DNA from: an uncultured Caldilinea sp.
GTDB lineage: Bacteria > Chloroflexota > Anaerolineae > Caldilineales > Caldilineaceae
Direction of reading: 5' to 3'
NCBI RefSeq assembly: GCF_937128415.1
Contig: NZ_CAKZMJ010000067.1
Span: 124,001 to 188,000 of the forward strand
DNA: 64,000 nt
Part shown: positions 1-18,862 of the stretch, piece by piece
Layout: each line of letters starts with the position of its first letter
Position numbering within the stretch: position 1 is the stretch's first letter
Position numbers and translations under genes: made by a program
Notes under the pieces: generated by a model
Seen by the model: only the letters and a program-made list of their open reading frames with translations
The model's database searches: none
What the model was told of the DNA's origin: nothing

Positions 1-1
1 T

Positions 2-1078
<1,077 letters not shown>

Positions 1079-1107
1079 TTCGATCCAATCAGGGAAGGAC
1101 AGTCGAG

Positions 1108-2811
<1,704 letters not shown>

Positions 2812-2827
2812 GCGAGATGCGCGGCAC

Positions 2828-2890
2828 GTGTTTCGGGTTGCGTGTTTCGTGTTGCGTGTTTCGGGTTGCGTGGTGCACGCCGAAACACGC
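2828..2890. repeat. 7-bp tandem repeat array with terminal inverted copy
   Basis: Seven successive 7-bp units fill 2828-2876, alternating GTGTTTC with GGGTTGC or GTGTTGC. An inverted copy at 2880-2890 pairs with 2854-2864 as a perfect 11-bp stem. The array lies in the gap between the SorE-like and SrlD-like genes and ends 35 bp before the next start codon. A related array on the opposite strand sits at 61192-61226. Confidence 0.8.
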
Positions 2891-2925
2891 ATTCCGTCGC
2901 CAGAAGATACAGAGGTCTTTCCTTT

Positions 2926-3717
<792 letters not shown>

Positions 3718-3848
3718 GTCGGCGGCTCGCTTCTTGTTGAACCGGTGAGCATTGCCCGGCGCTCTGTGGCCAGGCTTGTCTGATCTCGCCACCCGCCAGG
3801 AATGCAATCGACCCAAAGCCTACCTCTCATGGAGGCCGCGCCGCACCG

Positions 3849-5111
<1,263 letters not shown>

Positions 5112-5201
5112 TTCTTTTACTTCGACCGTTTTTTATTGCCTTGCGTCCAAAAGCATCAAAGAAAGATACAACGGAGACAAAGCAGAAGAGGAGCTTGAGG
5201 A

Positions 5202-7522
<2,321 letters not shown>

Positions 7523-7542
7523 GGGAAACAGCCGGTCCTGAC

Positions 7543-10014
7543 ATGTCGACCATCACCGTGCACATGATCGGCCAGGCCCATCTCGACCCGGTGTGGCTCT
7601 GGCGTTGGACCGAAGGTCGCGCGGAGGCGTTGAGCACCAGCCAGTCCGCCATCGATCGACTCGCTGAATATCCGGACTTTCACTTTACGCGCGGCGAGTC
7701 GCAGGTCTATGCCTGGATCGAAGCCGAGAACCCCAATCTGTTTGCACAAGTGAGGCGCGCCATCGCTGAAGGGCGCTGGCACGTCGTCAACGGCATGGTC
7801 GTCCAGCCCGACATGAACCTGCCTTGTGGGGAGTCGTTTGTACGCCAGGCGCTGCTCGGCAAGAAGTATATGCGCAGCCGGCTTGGCGTTGAGCCGACCG
7901 TCGCCTATTGCGTCGACTCGTTTGGCCACGCCGGCACGCTGCCGCAGATCCTCCGCGGGTGCGGCTTCGATAGCTACGTCTTCATGCGCCCCGGCCCGCA
8001 TGAGAAGACGCTGCCGGCCAGTGTCTTCTGGTGGCAGGGTCCAGACGGCAGCCGCATCCTCGCCTTTCGGATCACCAATTCCTACACCACCCGGACGGCT
8101 GACCAGGAAGCGCACATTCTGGCCGCCGTAGCCGCCAAGCCCGCCCAGCTCGACGCAACGATGTGCTTTTTCGGCGTAGGCAATCACGGCGGCGGGCCAA
8201 CCCGGGAGCAGATCGAGAATGTGATCGCCCTGGCGGCAAAACACCGCGCCGGTGAACCTGCGCTCGACATTCGCTTCAGCGGACCCGAGCTGTACTTCGA
8301 CGCCATCCGCGCCCAGGCGGAATCGCTGCCCACCGTAGCCGATGAGCTGCAATATCACGCCGTCGGCTGCTATTCCGTCAACAGTGCGCTCAAGCGCGCC
8401 CATCGCCGGGCTGAGAACAGGTTGCTGCTGGCCGAGCGCCTCGCCGTCATGGCCAACCTGTGGGCGGATGCACCCGCACCCCAGGCCAGGCTGAATGAAC
8501 TGTGGCATACGCTCGCCTTCAACCAATTCCATGACACCTTGGGCGGCACCTCGATCAAGGCGGCGGCGGATGACGCCATCGCCGAGTTGGGCGGGGTGGT
8601 CGCAGCCGCCGACGCCCTGGCCGACGACGCCGCCCGTGCAGTCGCCAATCGCATCGACGCCAGCGGGCCAGGCGCCACGGTCGTGGCCTTCAATCCCGCC
8701 TGCCAGCCCGCGTCCACCTACCTGGAATATGAACCCTGGACGGAGTGGCAGGACTGGGATGAACACGGCTGGGGCCTGGTGGACGATTCAGGTCAGCCGG
8801 TGACGTATCAGAACATCGACCCGCTCGAAGCGCTCAGCGAAGCCAACGGCAAGATTCGCCGCCTGCTCTTCGCTACGACGCTGCCCGCTTTCGGTTATCG
8901 CCTTTTTCGCTTTGCACCAGGACTGCCGCGCGCAAGCGCCCCCGTCACTGCCCTGCGCGTGACGGAGACGGAGATGGAGAACGAGCTGCTGGCCGTGCGC
9001 CTGGACCCGCGCAGCGGCAACATCATCTCTTGCATCGACAAACGTTCTGGACTGGAGCTGGTGGGGCCGGGTGGATGGAACGTCGGGGAAGTGATCGAGG
9101 ACCACAGCGACACGTGGTCACACGGCGTTCGGCGCTACGGCGCAGCCACAGGGACGTTTGGGAACGCCAGAATCACAATCGGCGAACGCGGTCCTCTCCG
9201 GGCGTCGCTGCTGGTCGAGCGCAGTTACGGCGCCAACTTGTGGCAACAGCAGATTCTGCTGTGCAGCGGCGAGCGCGCGCTCACCATTCGCAACTGGCTG
9301 GTGTGGCTGGAGCCATGGCGCCTGCTCAAGCTGGCCTGCGACGTCAACACCGCAGCGCCGAAAGCCGTGCACGATGTTCCATTTGGCTGGCTGGAGCGTC
9401 CATGCGACGGCCATGAAGTTCCCACGCACATGTGGCTGGACGTCAGCGGCCCAACGGCGACCGGAGAAACGATCGGTCTGGCGCTGCTCAACGATGGGAA
9501 ATACGGCTGCGACGTCAGCGGCAGCACCCTGCGCTTGACGATCCTGCGCTGTACGCCCTACGCCTATCATGAGCCGCATCCGTTTGGCGCCCGGCAACGA
9601 TATGACTGGGTGGATCGGGGCAGCCAGGAATTTACGGTCGTGCTGCGCCCCCATGTGGGCGACTGGCGGGAAACGGAGATCGTCCAGCGGGCGCGGAGGC
9701 TCAACATGCCGCCGCTGCTTGTCACGATGCACGCCCACCCCGGCGACTTGCCGCGCCGGGCCGGCCTGGCCAGAGTGGACAGCGACGACATCGAGATGAC
9801 CGCCTGCAAGCCGGCGGAGGATGGCGACGGTTACATCGTGCGTCTGGCCGACGTTCATGGCCGCGGAGGCAGGGGCTCGCTGCTCTGGTTGGATCAATCT
9901 TTTCCGCTGGAATGGTCCCCGTTCCAGGTTCTCACCCTGCGGCTGACACGGCGAGAAGGCCGGTGGCAGATGCACCCCTGTGACATGCTGGAGCGCACCG
10001 AGCATTCTGCATAG
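7543..10014 (+). CDS. GH38 alpha-mannosidase
   Basis: An 823-residue glycoside hydrolase family 38 enzyme, expected to remove alpha-linked mannose from oligosaccharides in the cytoplasm, since no signal peptide is seen. The zinc motif HLD is at residues 13-15 and the zinc-binding nucleophile is Asp125 in CVDSFGHAGTLPQIL. QFHDTLGGTS, further on, is another conserved block. The frame opens at TTG 7519, but ATG 7543 puts the protein start directly before the conserved TVHMIGQAHLDPVW segment. It follows rhaB by about 20 bp. A second beta-sandwich part (about residue 480 to the end) completes the usual domain order. Confidence 0.88.
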   Translation: MSTITVHMIGQAHLDPVWLWRWTEGRAEALSTSQSAIDRLAEYPDFHFTRGESQVYAWIEAENPNLFAQVRRAIAEGRWHVVNGMVVQPDMNLPCGESFVRQALLGKKYMRSRLGVEPTVAYCVDSFGHAGTLPQILRGCGFDSYVFMRPGPHEKTLPASVFWWQGPDGSRILAFRITNSYTTRTADQEAHILAAVAAKPAQLDATMCFFGVGNHGGGPTREQIENVIALAAKHRAGEPALDIRFSGPELYFDAIRAQAESLPTVADELQYHAVGCYSVNSALKRAHRRAENRLLLAERLAVMANLWADAPAPQARLNELWHTLAFNQFHDTLGGTSIKAAADDAIAELGGVVAAADALADDAARAVANRIDASGPGATVVAFNPACQPASTYLEYEPWTEWQDWDEHGWGLVDDSGQPVTYQNIDPLEALSEANGKIRRLLFATTLPAFGYRLFRFAPGLPRASAPVTALRVTETEMENELLAVRLDPRSGNIISCIDKRSGLELVGPGGWNVGEVIEDHSDTWSHGVRRYGAATGTFGNARITIGERGPLRASLLVERSYGANLWQQQILLCSGERALTIRNWLVWLEPWRLLKLACDVNTAAPKAVHDVPFGWLERPCDGHEVPTHMWLDVSGPTATGETIGLALLNDGKYGCDVSGSTLRLTILRCTPYAYHEPHPFGARQRYDWVDRGSQEFTVVLRPHVGDWRETEIVQRARRLNMPPLLVTMHAHPGDLPRRAGLARVDSDDIEMTACKPAEDGDGYIVRLADVHGRGGRGSLLWLDQSFPLEWSPFQVLTLRLTRREGRWQMHPCDMLERTEHSA

Positions 10015-10136
10015 AACAGGCGTCGCCCTCCGATCTGAAGGCGCTGAATCATGCGCTTTCCAAGCGGACGAGAATTTAGCCAAACCGGCGCCGCTTAGTA
10101 ATATGTGCAAGATCGCCTTTGAAGGAGCGCTGAGCC
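10015..10136. other. Short spacer before the SorC promoter
   Basis: No gene is seen here. It separates the mannosidase stop from the promoter of the next transcript. No convincing terminator hairpin with a T tract could be found by eye. Confidence 0.5.
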
Positions 10137-10165
10137 TTGACAGCGCCTCCGTTCCGTACTATGCT
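10137..10165 (+). promoter_or_regulatory. Sigma-70-type promoter of the SorC regulator unit
   Basis: TTGACA (10137-10142), a 17-bp spacer and TATGCT (10160-10165). It lies upstream of the operator at 10191 and the GTG start at 10231, so the operator falls in the transcribed leader, as expected for autorepression. Confidence 0.7.
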
Positions 10166-10190
10166 GTCAACAATGCAGTCGCAGGTCATT

Positions 10191-10214
10191 TGTTCAATAT
10201 CGTTCATATGAACA
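10191..10214 (+). promoter_or_regulatory. Putative SorC operator, copy 1
   Basis: The site is TGTTCA-ATATCG-TTCATATGAACA. It contains the perfect 12-bp palindrome GTTCATATGAAC and the wider inverted repeat TGTTCA-N12-TGAACA. The same 24 bp, with one mismatch, lie at 13096-13119 before the next operon. A mini-ORF (MNKKGSLL) starts at the ATG inside the palindrome and its stop overlaps the GTG of the regulator gene. Confidence 0.7.
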
Positions 10215-10230
10215 AAAAAGGATCGCTGCT

Positions 10231-11199
<969 letters not shown>

Positions 11200-11219
11200 G
11201 AGCCAACCGGAGGTCGGCG

Positions 11220-12896
11220 GTGTCTTCCCTCACCCTCGCCAACGTTTTGCCGCGCCTGGCCGACTCTGTAGCCAACCTGGGATGGACCCAGATCACCGAC
11301 CGGAACCATCCGGACTACGGCGCGCTGGTCAACCCGGAGTACGACCTGCCCGACGTCCACTCCGCCGTCGAGTTTGTGGTGAGCGGCGCCTATCTCGCCC
11401 TCGCAGATCCGACCAGCCAGGAGCATCTGGCGCGGGCGACGGCTGCGGCTGCGTTTATTAACCGCGTGCAACGAGAGAGCGGGCTCATCGACCTTCTCTC
11501 GGTCAACTATGACTCCGCCCCGGACGCCAGCTTCGCCGTTCAAAAGCTGTGCACTGTGGTGGAGCTCGCCCGCACTTTCGGAGTGCAAAGCTCAGCCTGG
11601 AGCGAGCTGCTCCAGATGCTAGAGACTTTCATCCGCCGCGCCGTGGGAGGCATCGTCACCGGCGGCTTTCATACGCCCAACCATCGCTGGGTGATGGTCT
11701 CGGCGCTGGTTCAGGCCAAAGCCCTTTATCCGGACCTGGACGTGAAGGCCGCCGTGGAGGCCTATCTGGCCGAAGGCATCGACATCGACCCGGAGGGCGC
11801 CTTCATCGAACGCAGCGTAGGCGTGTACGATGCGATCGTCGACCGCTCCCTGCTTTTCATCGCCGAGCACTGGGATGCGCCCGCAGCCCTGGAGGCGGCG
11901 ATCCGCAACCTGACCTTTGACCTGTATCTGCTTCACGCCGACGGGACGGCGGAGACCGGCCTCTCTCGCCGTCAGGATTACGGGACGCGGGATGTCCCGC
12001 TTGGCCTCGCCTCCTGTTACCTGCTCGCCCACCGCATGCATCCCCGGCCAGAATTCGTGGAGGCCGCCCAATTTCTCTGGAGCCAAACGGAGGCGCAAGG
12101 CGCCCATTGCGCCGGTCACCTGCCCTGGCTGACCTACGCCCTGCTCAAAGGCGGCGACCCGCCCGCCGCAGCGGGCCGCATCCCAGAGGATTACGTCCAT
12201 CTCTATCCGCTCAACGGTCTCTGGCGGGTGCGCCGGGGCTTGCTCAGCGCCACGCTGTTCCGGGACGCCACCCGGCTGTTGAGCGTCACCTACGGCGCCG
12301 CCGAGTTGAGCAGCGTCAAGATCAGCTTCACCTACTTCGGCGGTCTCACCGGGCGCTTCATCGGCGACAGCCTCATCGTTGACCCGCAGGGCGCAACTTT
12401 GCGCTCCGAAGGGCGCCGCAATCCTCGCCGCCCCGGCTACGAGCTGCCGCTGGGGCGACCGGTTCCTCCCGAACGCTGGGAGGAGACGCTCCATGAACGA
12501 CCCTTGCGCCGCCTTCCCCCGATCACCAGCACCCTGCGCGTCACCGAAGTCCACGACCGCAACGGCTACGGCTTTGACCTGCACTTGGTGACGCTCGGCG
12601 GGCTGGACGGCGTCGCCGCCCAGATCGCCTTTGACTTTGCTCCCGGCGGCGTCTGGGAGAGTGCGGATGCTCGCTTTCGGCCTTGTGCGGGCCAGGTCCT
12701 CTTCCTCAAACAAAACGGTGCGACTATGCGCTATGGGAACGACGTCATTTCCCTGGCGCCGGGCGCCTACGCACACGGCATGTGGCGCATGCGAGAAGCC
12801 GAACCGGCGCCCGAACACGTGCGCGTGTTGATGACTTTTCGGACGCCGGTGAATCACCTGGTTCATCTGCGCGCTTATCGAGGGCTTCATCCCTAA
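11220..12896 (+). CDS. Alpha/alpha-toroid lyase-like protein (heparinase/alginate-lyase type fold suspected)
   Basis: A 558-residue protein that I do not recognise at family level. The N-terminal 330 residues look like helical-toroid repeats, with FHTPNHRWVMVSALVQAKAL recalling the NHRW motif of heparinase-like and alginate-lyase-like enzymes. The C-terminal 200 residues look beta-rich. There is no signal peptide, so it would act on imported oligosaccharides. GTG 11220 is preceded by GGAGG with normal spacing. It lies 20 bp after the SorC gene and is probably co-transcribed with it. A polysaccharide lyase or unsaturated glycan hydrolase role is inferred from fold impression and context only. 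Confidence 0.5.
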   Translation: MSSLTLANVLPRLADSVANLGWTQITDRNHPDYGALVNPEYDLPDVHSAVEFVVSGAYLALADPTSQEHLARATAAAAFINRVQRESGLIDLLSVNYDSAPDASFAVQKLCTVVELARTFGVQSSAWSELLQMLETFIRRAVGGIVTGGFHTPNHRWVMVSALVQAKALYPDLDVKAAVEAYLAEGIDIDPEGAFIERSVGVYDAIVDRSLLFIAEHWDAPAALEAAIRNLTFDLYLLHADGTAETGLSRRQDYGTRDVPLGLASCYLLAHRMHPRPEFVEAAQFLWSQTEAQGAHCAGHLPWLTYALLKGGDPPAAAGRIPEDYVHLYPLNGLWRVRRGLLSATLFRDATRLLSVTYGAAELSSVKISFTYFGGLTGRFIGDSLIVDPQGATLRSEGRRNPRRPGYELPLGRPVPPERWEETLHERPLRRLPPITSTLRVTEVHDRNGYGFDLHLVTLGGLDGVAAQIAFDFAPGGVWESADARFRPCAGQVLFLKQNGATMRYGNDVISLAPGAYAHGMWRMREAEPAPEHVRVLMTFRTPVNHLVHLRAYRGLHP

Positions 12897-12963
12897 CGCC
12901 TCCCGCACATCAAGACAAAAGGCATCCCAAACCCTGACTACATCCGGCGCAGCGCCTTTGCAC

Positions 12964-12991
12964 ACGCCGCCCCGCCGGAACCTGGCGGCGT
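12964..12991 (+). terminator. Possible terminator hairpin after the lyase-like gene
   Basis: ACGCCGCC (12964-12971) pairs with GGCGGCGT (12984-12991) around a 12-base loop. Only a weak pyrimidine tail (CCTCTTG) follows, so termination is uncertain. Confidence 0.35.
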
Positions 12992-13030
12992 CCTCTTGCA
13001 ACCTCTAGCGTCTTGATCCTTAATCCAGAG

Positions 13031-13053
13031 AACAAATGAACAAAAATGAACAC
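13031..13053 (+). promoter_or_regulatory. Three regulator half-sites upstream of the -35 box
   Basis: GAACA occurs at 13031, 13039 and 13049, each time in an AT-rich context; the second and third copies read ATGAACA, as in the arm of the nearby SorC operator. The copies are spaced 8 and 10 bp apart, just upstream of TTGACA. They may be auxiliary SorC sites. Confidence 0.4.
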
Positions 13054-13054
13054 T

Positions 13055-13083
13055 TGACATTTGCACATCTTCGTGCTATTGTA
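13055..13083 (+). promoter_or_regulatory. Sigma-70-type promoter of the transporter operon
   Basis: TTGACA at 13055-13060 is followed, after about 17 bp, by a TATTGT-like -10. The operator at 13096-13119 starts 12 bp downstream, an arrangement like that of the SorC gene promoter. The -10 end coordinate may be off by one base. Confidence 0.6.
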
Positions 13084-13095
13084 ATTCTGGTCATA

Positions 13096-13119
13096 TGTTC
13101 AGTATCGTTCATATGAACA
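13096..13119 (+). promoter_or_regulatory. Putative SorC operator, copy 2
   Basis: TGTTCA-GTATCG-TTCATATGAACA differs from the 10191 copy at a single base. The similarity extends on the 3' side through an A-rich stretch to AAAAGGATC. It lies just after the -10 of the transporter operon, a good repressor position. Confidence 0.7.
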
Positions 13120-13326
13120 AACCAAAAGGATCACCGCAGAAATAAGCAATTTTCCTGAAAAATTCAACACCGAAGGCGATGGACCTGGGTTCATCGCTTC
13201 ACTTTGCGCCCGCCAGCGCCGAACGTCCACTGACGGTCGCATCCAACCGATCTTTGCCAAACAAACGATCTGGCGCCGGTCGAGAGCGACTCGATGACCG
13301 CGCCCAAGGCAGAAGGACTCGACTTC

Positions 13327-15647
<2,321 letters not shown>

Positions 15648-15717
15648 GACCTGCCATGGCGCTGCATTCATCGTCTACGAAAGATGTTTATGAAAGACCG
15701 GAAATGAGGTGAATCCC

Positions 15718-17133
15718 ATGCAAAACGCAAAACCTACGCTCGGCGTCATCGTCGGCAACCGCAACTTCTTTGCGGATTCTCTGGTCGCCGATGGCCGCAA
15801 GAAAATTCTGGACAAGCTGGCGGAATTCGGCGTCGACGTCGTGATCGTCGACGAGCAGACCACCAAGCTTGGCGCCGTGGAGACGTGGGCGGACGCGCAA
15901 AAATGCGCCGACCTCTTCAAGCGCAACCGCGACCGCATCGATGGCATCCTGGTGACGTTGCCCAACTTCGGCGACGAAAAGGGCATCGCCGACGCCATCC
16001 ATCTCTCCGGGTTGAATGTGCCTGTGCTGGTGCACGCCTTCCCCGACACCACCAGCGAGCTGACCGTGGCCGGCCGTCGCGACGCCTTCTGCGGCAAGTT
16101 CTCGGTCACCAACAATCTCTACCAGTACGGCATCAAGTTCAGCCTCACCCAGAACCACACCGTCGACCCGGACAAGGAGGAGTTCAAACAGGAGATCGAC
16201 CGCTTTGTGCGCCTCTGCCGCACGGTGCGCGGCATGCGTTCGGCGCGGTTGGGAGCAGTCGGTGCGCGGCCCAACGCCTTCCAGACCGTGCGCTTCAGTG
16301 AGAAACTCTTCCAGGCGTATGGAATCAACGTCTCCACGATGGATCTTTCGGAGGCGATCGGCAAGGCGCAGAAGCTGGAGAATTCGCACCCGCGCGTCAG
16401 AAGCAAAGTCGATGAGATCAAGAGCTATGCAGTCAACCGCGGCGCGCCGGAGGAGAAGCTGGCGCTGATGGCCAAACTGGCGATCGTGCTCGACGACTGG
16501 ATGGACGCCAACTCGATCGACGCCACGGCGATCCAGTGCTGGGACTCGATCCAGCAGAACTACGGCGTCAACGTCTGCACGGTGATGAGCATGATGAGCG
16601 AACGGCTGATGCCGAGCGCGTGCGAAGTGGACATCGCCGGAACGGCTTCGATGTATGCGCTGACGCTGGCCGCCGGCATGCCCGCCGCCTTGGTGGACTG
16701 GAACAACAACTACAACGATGAACCGAACAAATGCCTCTATTTCCACTGCGGCAACTGGGCGAAGAGCCTGGTCTCGGAGATCGAGCTGATCTCCGCCGAG
16801 GTGCTCGGCGCCACATTGGGGCCGGAGAACACCTGGGGCGCCATCCAGGGGCGCACGCCGCCGGGGCCGCTCACCTTCGCGCGCATCGACACCGACGACC
16901 GCCGCGGCGTCATCCACACCTACGTCGGCGAAGGACGCTTCACCGACGACCCGCTCTCCACTATTTCCGGCTCGCACGCCGTGGTGGAGGTGCCGGACCT
17001 GCAGCGGCTCCTGCGCACCATCTGCCGGCATGGCTTCGCCCACCATGCAGCGATGACGCGGTCGCATGTGGCCGACGTGCTGGCGGAGGCGTTCGAGACC
17101 TACCTGGGATGGGAAGTTTATCATCATCAATGA
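15718..17133 (+). CDS. L-fucose/L-arabinose isomerase-family protein
   Basis: A 471-residue member of the FucI/AraA-like isomerase superfamily (COG2407 type), which converts aldoses to ketoses with a divalent metal. The N-terminal Rossmann-like domain starts PTLGVIVGNRNFF. The C-terminal part holds the acidic and histidine residues typical of the metal site, in IQCWDSIQQNYGVNVCTVMS, ACEVDIAGT and RHGFAHHAAMTRSHVADV. ATG 15718 is chosen because GAGGTGA lies directly before it; the GTG at 15709 is part of that ribosome-binding site. It precedes the ABC transporter and probably acts on the imported sugar. Confidence 0.78.
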   Translation: MQNAKPTLGVIVGNRNFFADSLVADGRKKILDKLAEFGVDVVIVDEQTTKLGAVETWADAQKCADLFKRNRDRIDGILVTLPNFGDEKGIADAIHLSGLNVPVLVHAFPDTTSELTVAGRRDAFCGKFSVTNNLYQYGIKFSLTQNHTVDPDKEEFKQEIDRFVRLCRTVRGMRSARLGAVGARPNAFQTVRFSEKLFQAYGINVSTMDLSEAIGKAQKLENSHPRVRSKVDEIKSYAVNRGAPEEKLALMAKLAIVLDDWMDANSIDATAIQCWDSIQQNYGVNVCTVMSMMSERLMPSACEVDIAGTASMYALTLAAGMPAALVDWNNNYNDEPNKCLYFHCGNWAKSLVSEIELISAEVLGATLGPENTWGAIQGRTPPGPLTFARIDTDDRRGVIHTYVGEGRFTDDPLSTISGSHAVVEVPDLQRLLRTICRHGFAHHAAMTRSHVADVLAEAFETYLGWEVYHHQ

Positions 17134-17245
17134 AGGGCGCTGTGTGAGGATAGAAAGGAGAAGCGCGGATGGAGTGACGGAAACTGCACGGAACAACTTT
17201 TGCACTTTATGATCGGTGGATTTTGAACTTTTTCAGGAGGCAACC

Positions 17246-18712
17246 ATGACTTCCAACAACCTGAGCCGACGCGACTTTCTGCGCATCAGCGCCCTGACCG
17301 CCGTCGGCCTCACCCTGGCGGGGTGCCCCGCGCCAGCCGCTGCGCCGGCGCCGGCGGCGCAGGCGCCTGCGGCGTCGGCGCCGGAAGCAGCCGCCGTCAC
17401 CCTGGACGTGATGTCGCTGGCCGAGTACGAGGCGCCCTATCGCGAGATCTGGAACTATTTCCAGTCGAAAAATCCCGGCATCAAGATCAATGTCTTCTCG
17501 ATCAACGAAGATACGGCCGCTGCGCATGAAGCCAAGGTGGCGGGCGGCTATCTGCCGGCGATCGAGCTGACGCAGGAGATGCAGATCTTCTTCGACAAGA
17601 GCAACTATGAGATGGCGGTCAACCTTGGCGAGATCCCCTTCGAGTGGTGGGACCGTTGGGAGTTTGACGTCAAGAATATGTGGTCCGACCTGCACAAGCT
17701 GCCGGGGCCGCGCTCGCTGGATTTCTTCCAGGGCTTTGTGATGACCTGGCAGTACAACAAAGAGCTGATGGACAAGGCCGGGCTGGATCCGCAGCGCGAC
17801 GTCAAAACCTGGGATGACCTCAAGAAATGGCTGGACGCCGGCACCGAGTGGGCCGCCAAGACCGAGGGCGTGGACTGGTTCTGGAACCAGGCCTGGCACA
17901 ACTGGATCTTTGGCCTCAACTATTCCGACGCGATTCCGCTGGCCTTCGCCGACGGCCAGCGCGACCGGCAGCGCGATTGCTGGCTGGGCAAGGCCAAATT
18001 CAACGCCGAGGATTCACCCTATCGCCACTTCTACGAGTTCTTCAAAGAGGCCAACGACCGGGGCTGGATCCCGCCGAGCATGTGGACGCGACAGTGGGAA
18101 GGCGATATGGAAGCCTCCTACATCGCTGGCAAGTCGGTGATGATGTTGCACGGCCCCTGGGTGTGGGACAAGGCCTTGGCCGCCGGTTCGGACTTTGCCG
18201 TGAGAAACATGCAGGCCGGCCTGCCGGCGACGCCGCCGGCCGAAGGTCAGGGCGTGTGGATGCAGAGTGCGTTGCCGCCGAACATCGACAACCAGTGGTT
18301 CATTCGCGCCGGCAACGAGAAGACGCCCTACTGGGATCAGCTTGTCTACGCCTGGAACTGGTTCTTCAGCCCCGAGGCGGTGCCGATGCGCGCCCAGGCC
18401 GAAGGACGCGTGCCGCTCTATAAGCTCGACGAGCCGCTCGACCTGCAAGGGCCGCAATATCAGCAGGTGTTGAAAGAGATCGAAGAGCCGGGCGGAAAAT
18501 GGGAGAACGTCAAGTTCGAGCAGAGCCTGACCGGCAACATCGTGGCCGGCCCCTATCGCAAGAAGGGCTCGCGCGGCGTGTGGGACTGGGAGTCCAACGG
18601 CAACAACGAGGTCTTTGCACAATTGCTGACGGGAAGAATCACCGTGCAGGAAGCGCTGGACATCGCCCAGCGCAACTGGGAGGAGAGCTACGAAGGCTTG
18701 CCGGAAGCTTAA
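17246..18712 (+). CDS. Sugar ABC transporter substrate-binding lipoprotein
   Basis: An extracytoplasmic binding protein of 488 residues (MalE/UgpB type). The N-terminus has a twin-arginine-like signal (SRRDFLRIS, Arg8-Arg9) followed by a hydrophobic stretch and a lipobox LAGC with Cys27, then a Pro/Ala-rich linker. It would be exported, lipidated and anchored at the outer face of the membrane. ATG 17246 follows AGGAGG with ideal spacing. Aromatic-rich segments (WFWNQAWHNWIFG, WVWDKAL) fit carbohydrate stacking. Two permease genes follow. No ATPase gene is present, so a shared MsmX/UgpC-type ATPase must be encoded elsewhere. Confidence 0.88.
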   Translation: MTSNNLSRRDFLRISALTAVGLTLAGCPAPAAAPAPAAQAPAASAPEAAAVTLDVMSLAEYEAPYREIWNYFQSKNPGIKINVFSINEDTAAAHEAKVAGGYLPAIELTQEMQIFFDKSNYEMAVNLGEIPFEWWDRWEFDVKNMWSDLHKLPGPRSLDFFQGFVMTWQYNKELMDKAGLDPQRDVKTWDDLKKWLDAGTEWAAKTEGVDWFWNQAWHNWIFGLNYSDAIPLAFADGQRDRQRDCWLGKAKFNAEDSPYRHFYEFFKEANDRGWIPPSMWTRQWEGDMEASYIAGKSVMMLHGPWVWDKALAAGSDFAVRNMQAGLPATPPAEGQGVWMQSALPPNIDNQWFIRAGNEKTPYWDQLVYAWNWFFSPEAVPMRAQAEGRVPLYKLDEPLDLQGPQYQQVLKEIEEPGGKWENVKFEQSLTGNIVAGPYRKKGSRGVWDWESNGNNEVFAQLLTGRITVQEALDIAQRNWEESYEGLPEA

Positions 18713-18716
18713 GAGC

Positions 18717-18757
18717 GCCTTGCTGCGCGTTGTGCGACGCGCAACGCGCAGCAAGGC
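18717..18757 (+). other. Strong hairpin between binding-protein and permease genes
   Basis: A perfect 16-bp stem (18717-18732 with 18742-18757) has a 9-base loop and begins a few bases after the lipoprotein stop. No T tract follows. A structure at this place commonly protects the binding-protein part of the transcript and lowers permease expression. The gap holds no other gene except an unconvincing 14-codon frame at 18795. Confidence 0.7.
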
Positions 18758-18862
18758 AATCCATTGAGGTGATTCGGAACGAAAAGATAAAGGCCATGCA
18801 ACGCGCCGAGCAGCTAAGCCGTCTTCTCGGCGAGCAATAGCGTTCAGGAGAAACAGTCGGCG

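Larger units (their letters stand above)
12897..13326. other. Regulatory spacer between the SorC unit and the transporter operon
   Basis: About 430 bp without a credible gene. It holds a hairpin at 12964-12991, half-sites at 13031-13053, a promoter at 13055-13083, an operator at 13096-13119 and a leader of about 200 bases. A mini-ORF (MNKPKGSPQK) starts inside the operator at 13113. Other open frames here overlap shadow frames and show no family features. Confidence 0.6.

Noticed and set aside
18795..18840. 14-codon frame MQRAEQLSRLLGEQ between lipoprotein and permease genes
   Set aside because: Very short, no clear ribosome-binding site, not linked to any known small protein.
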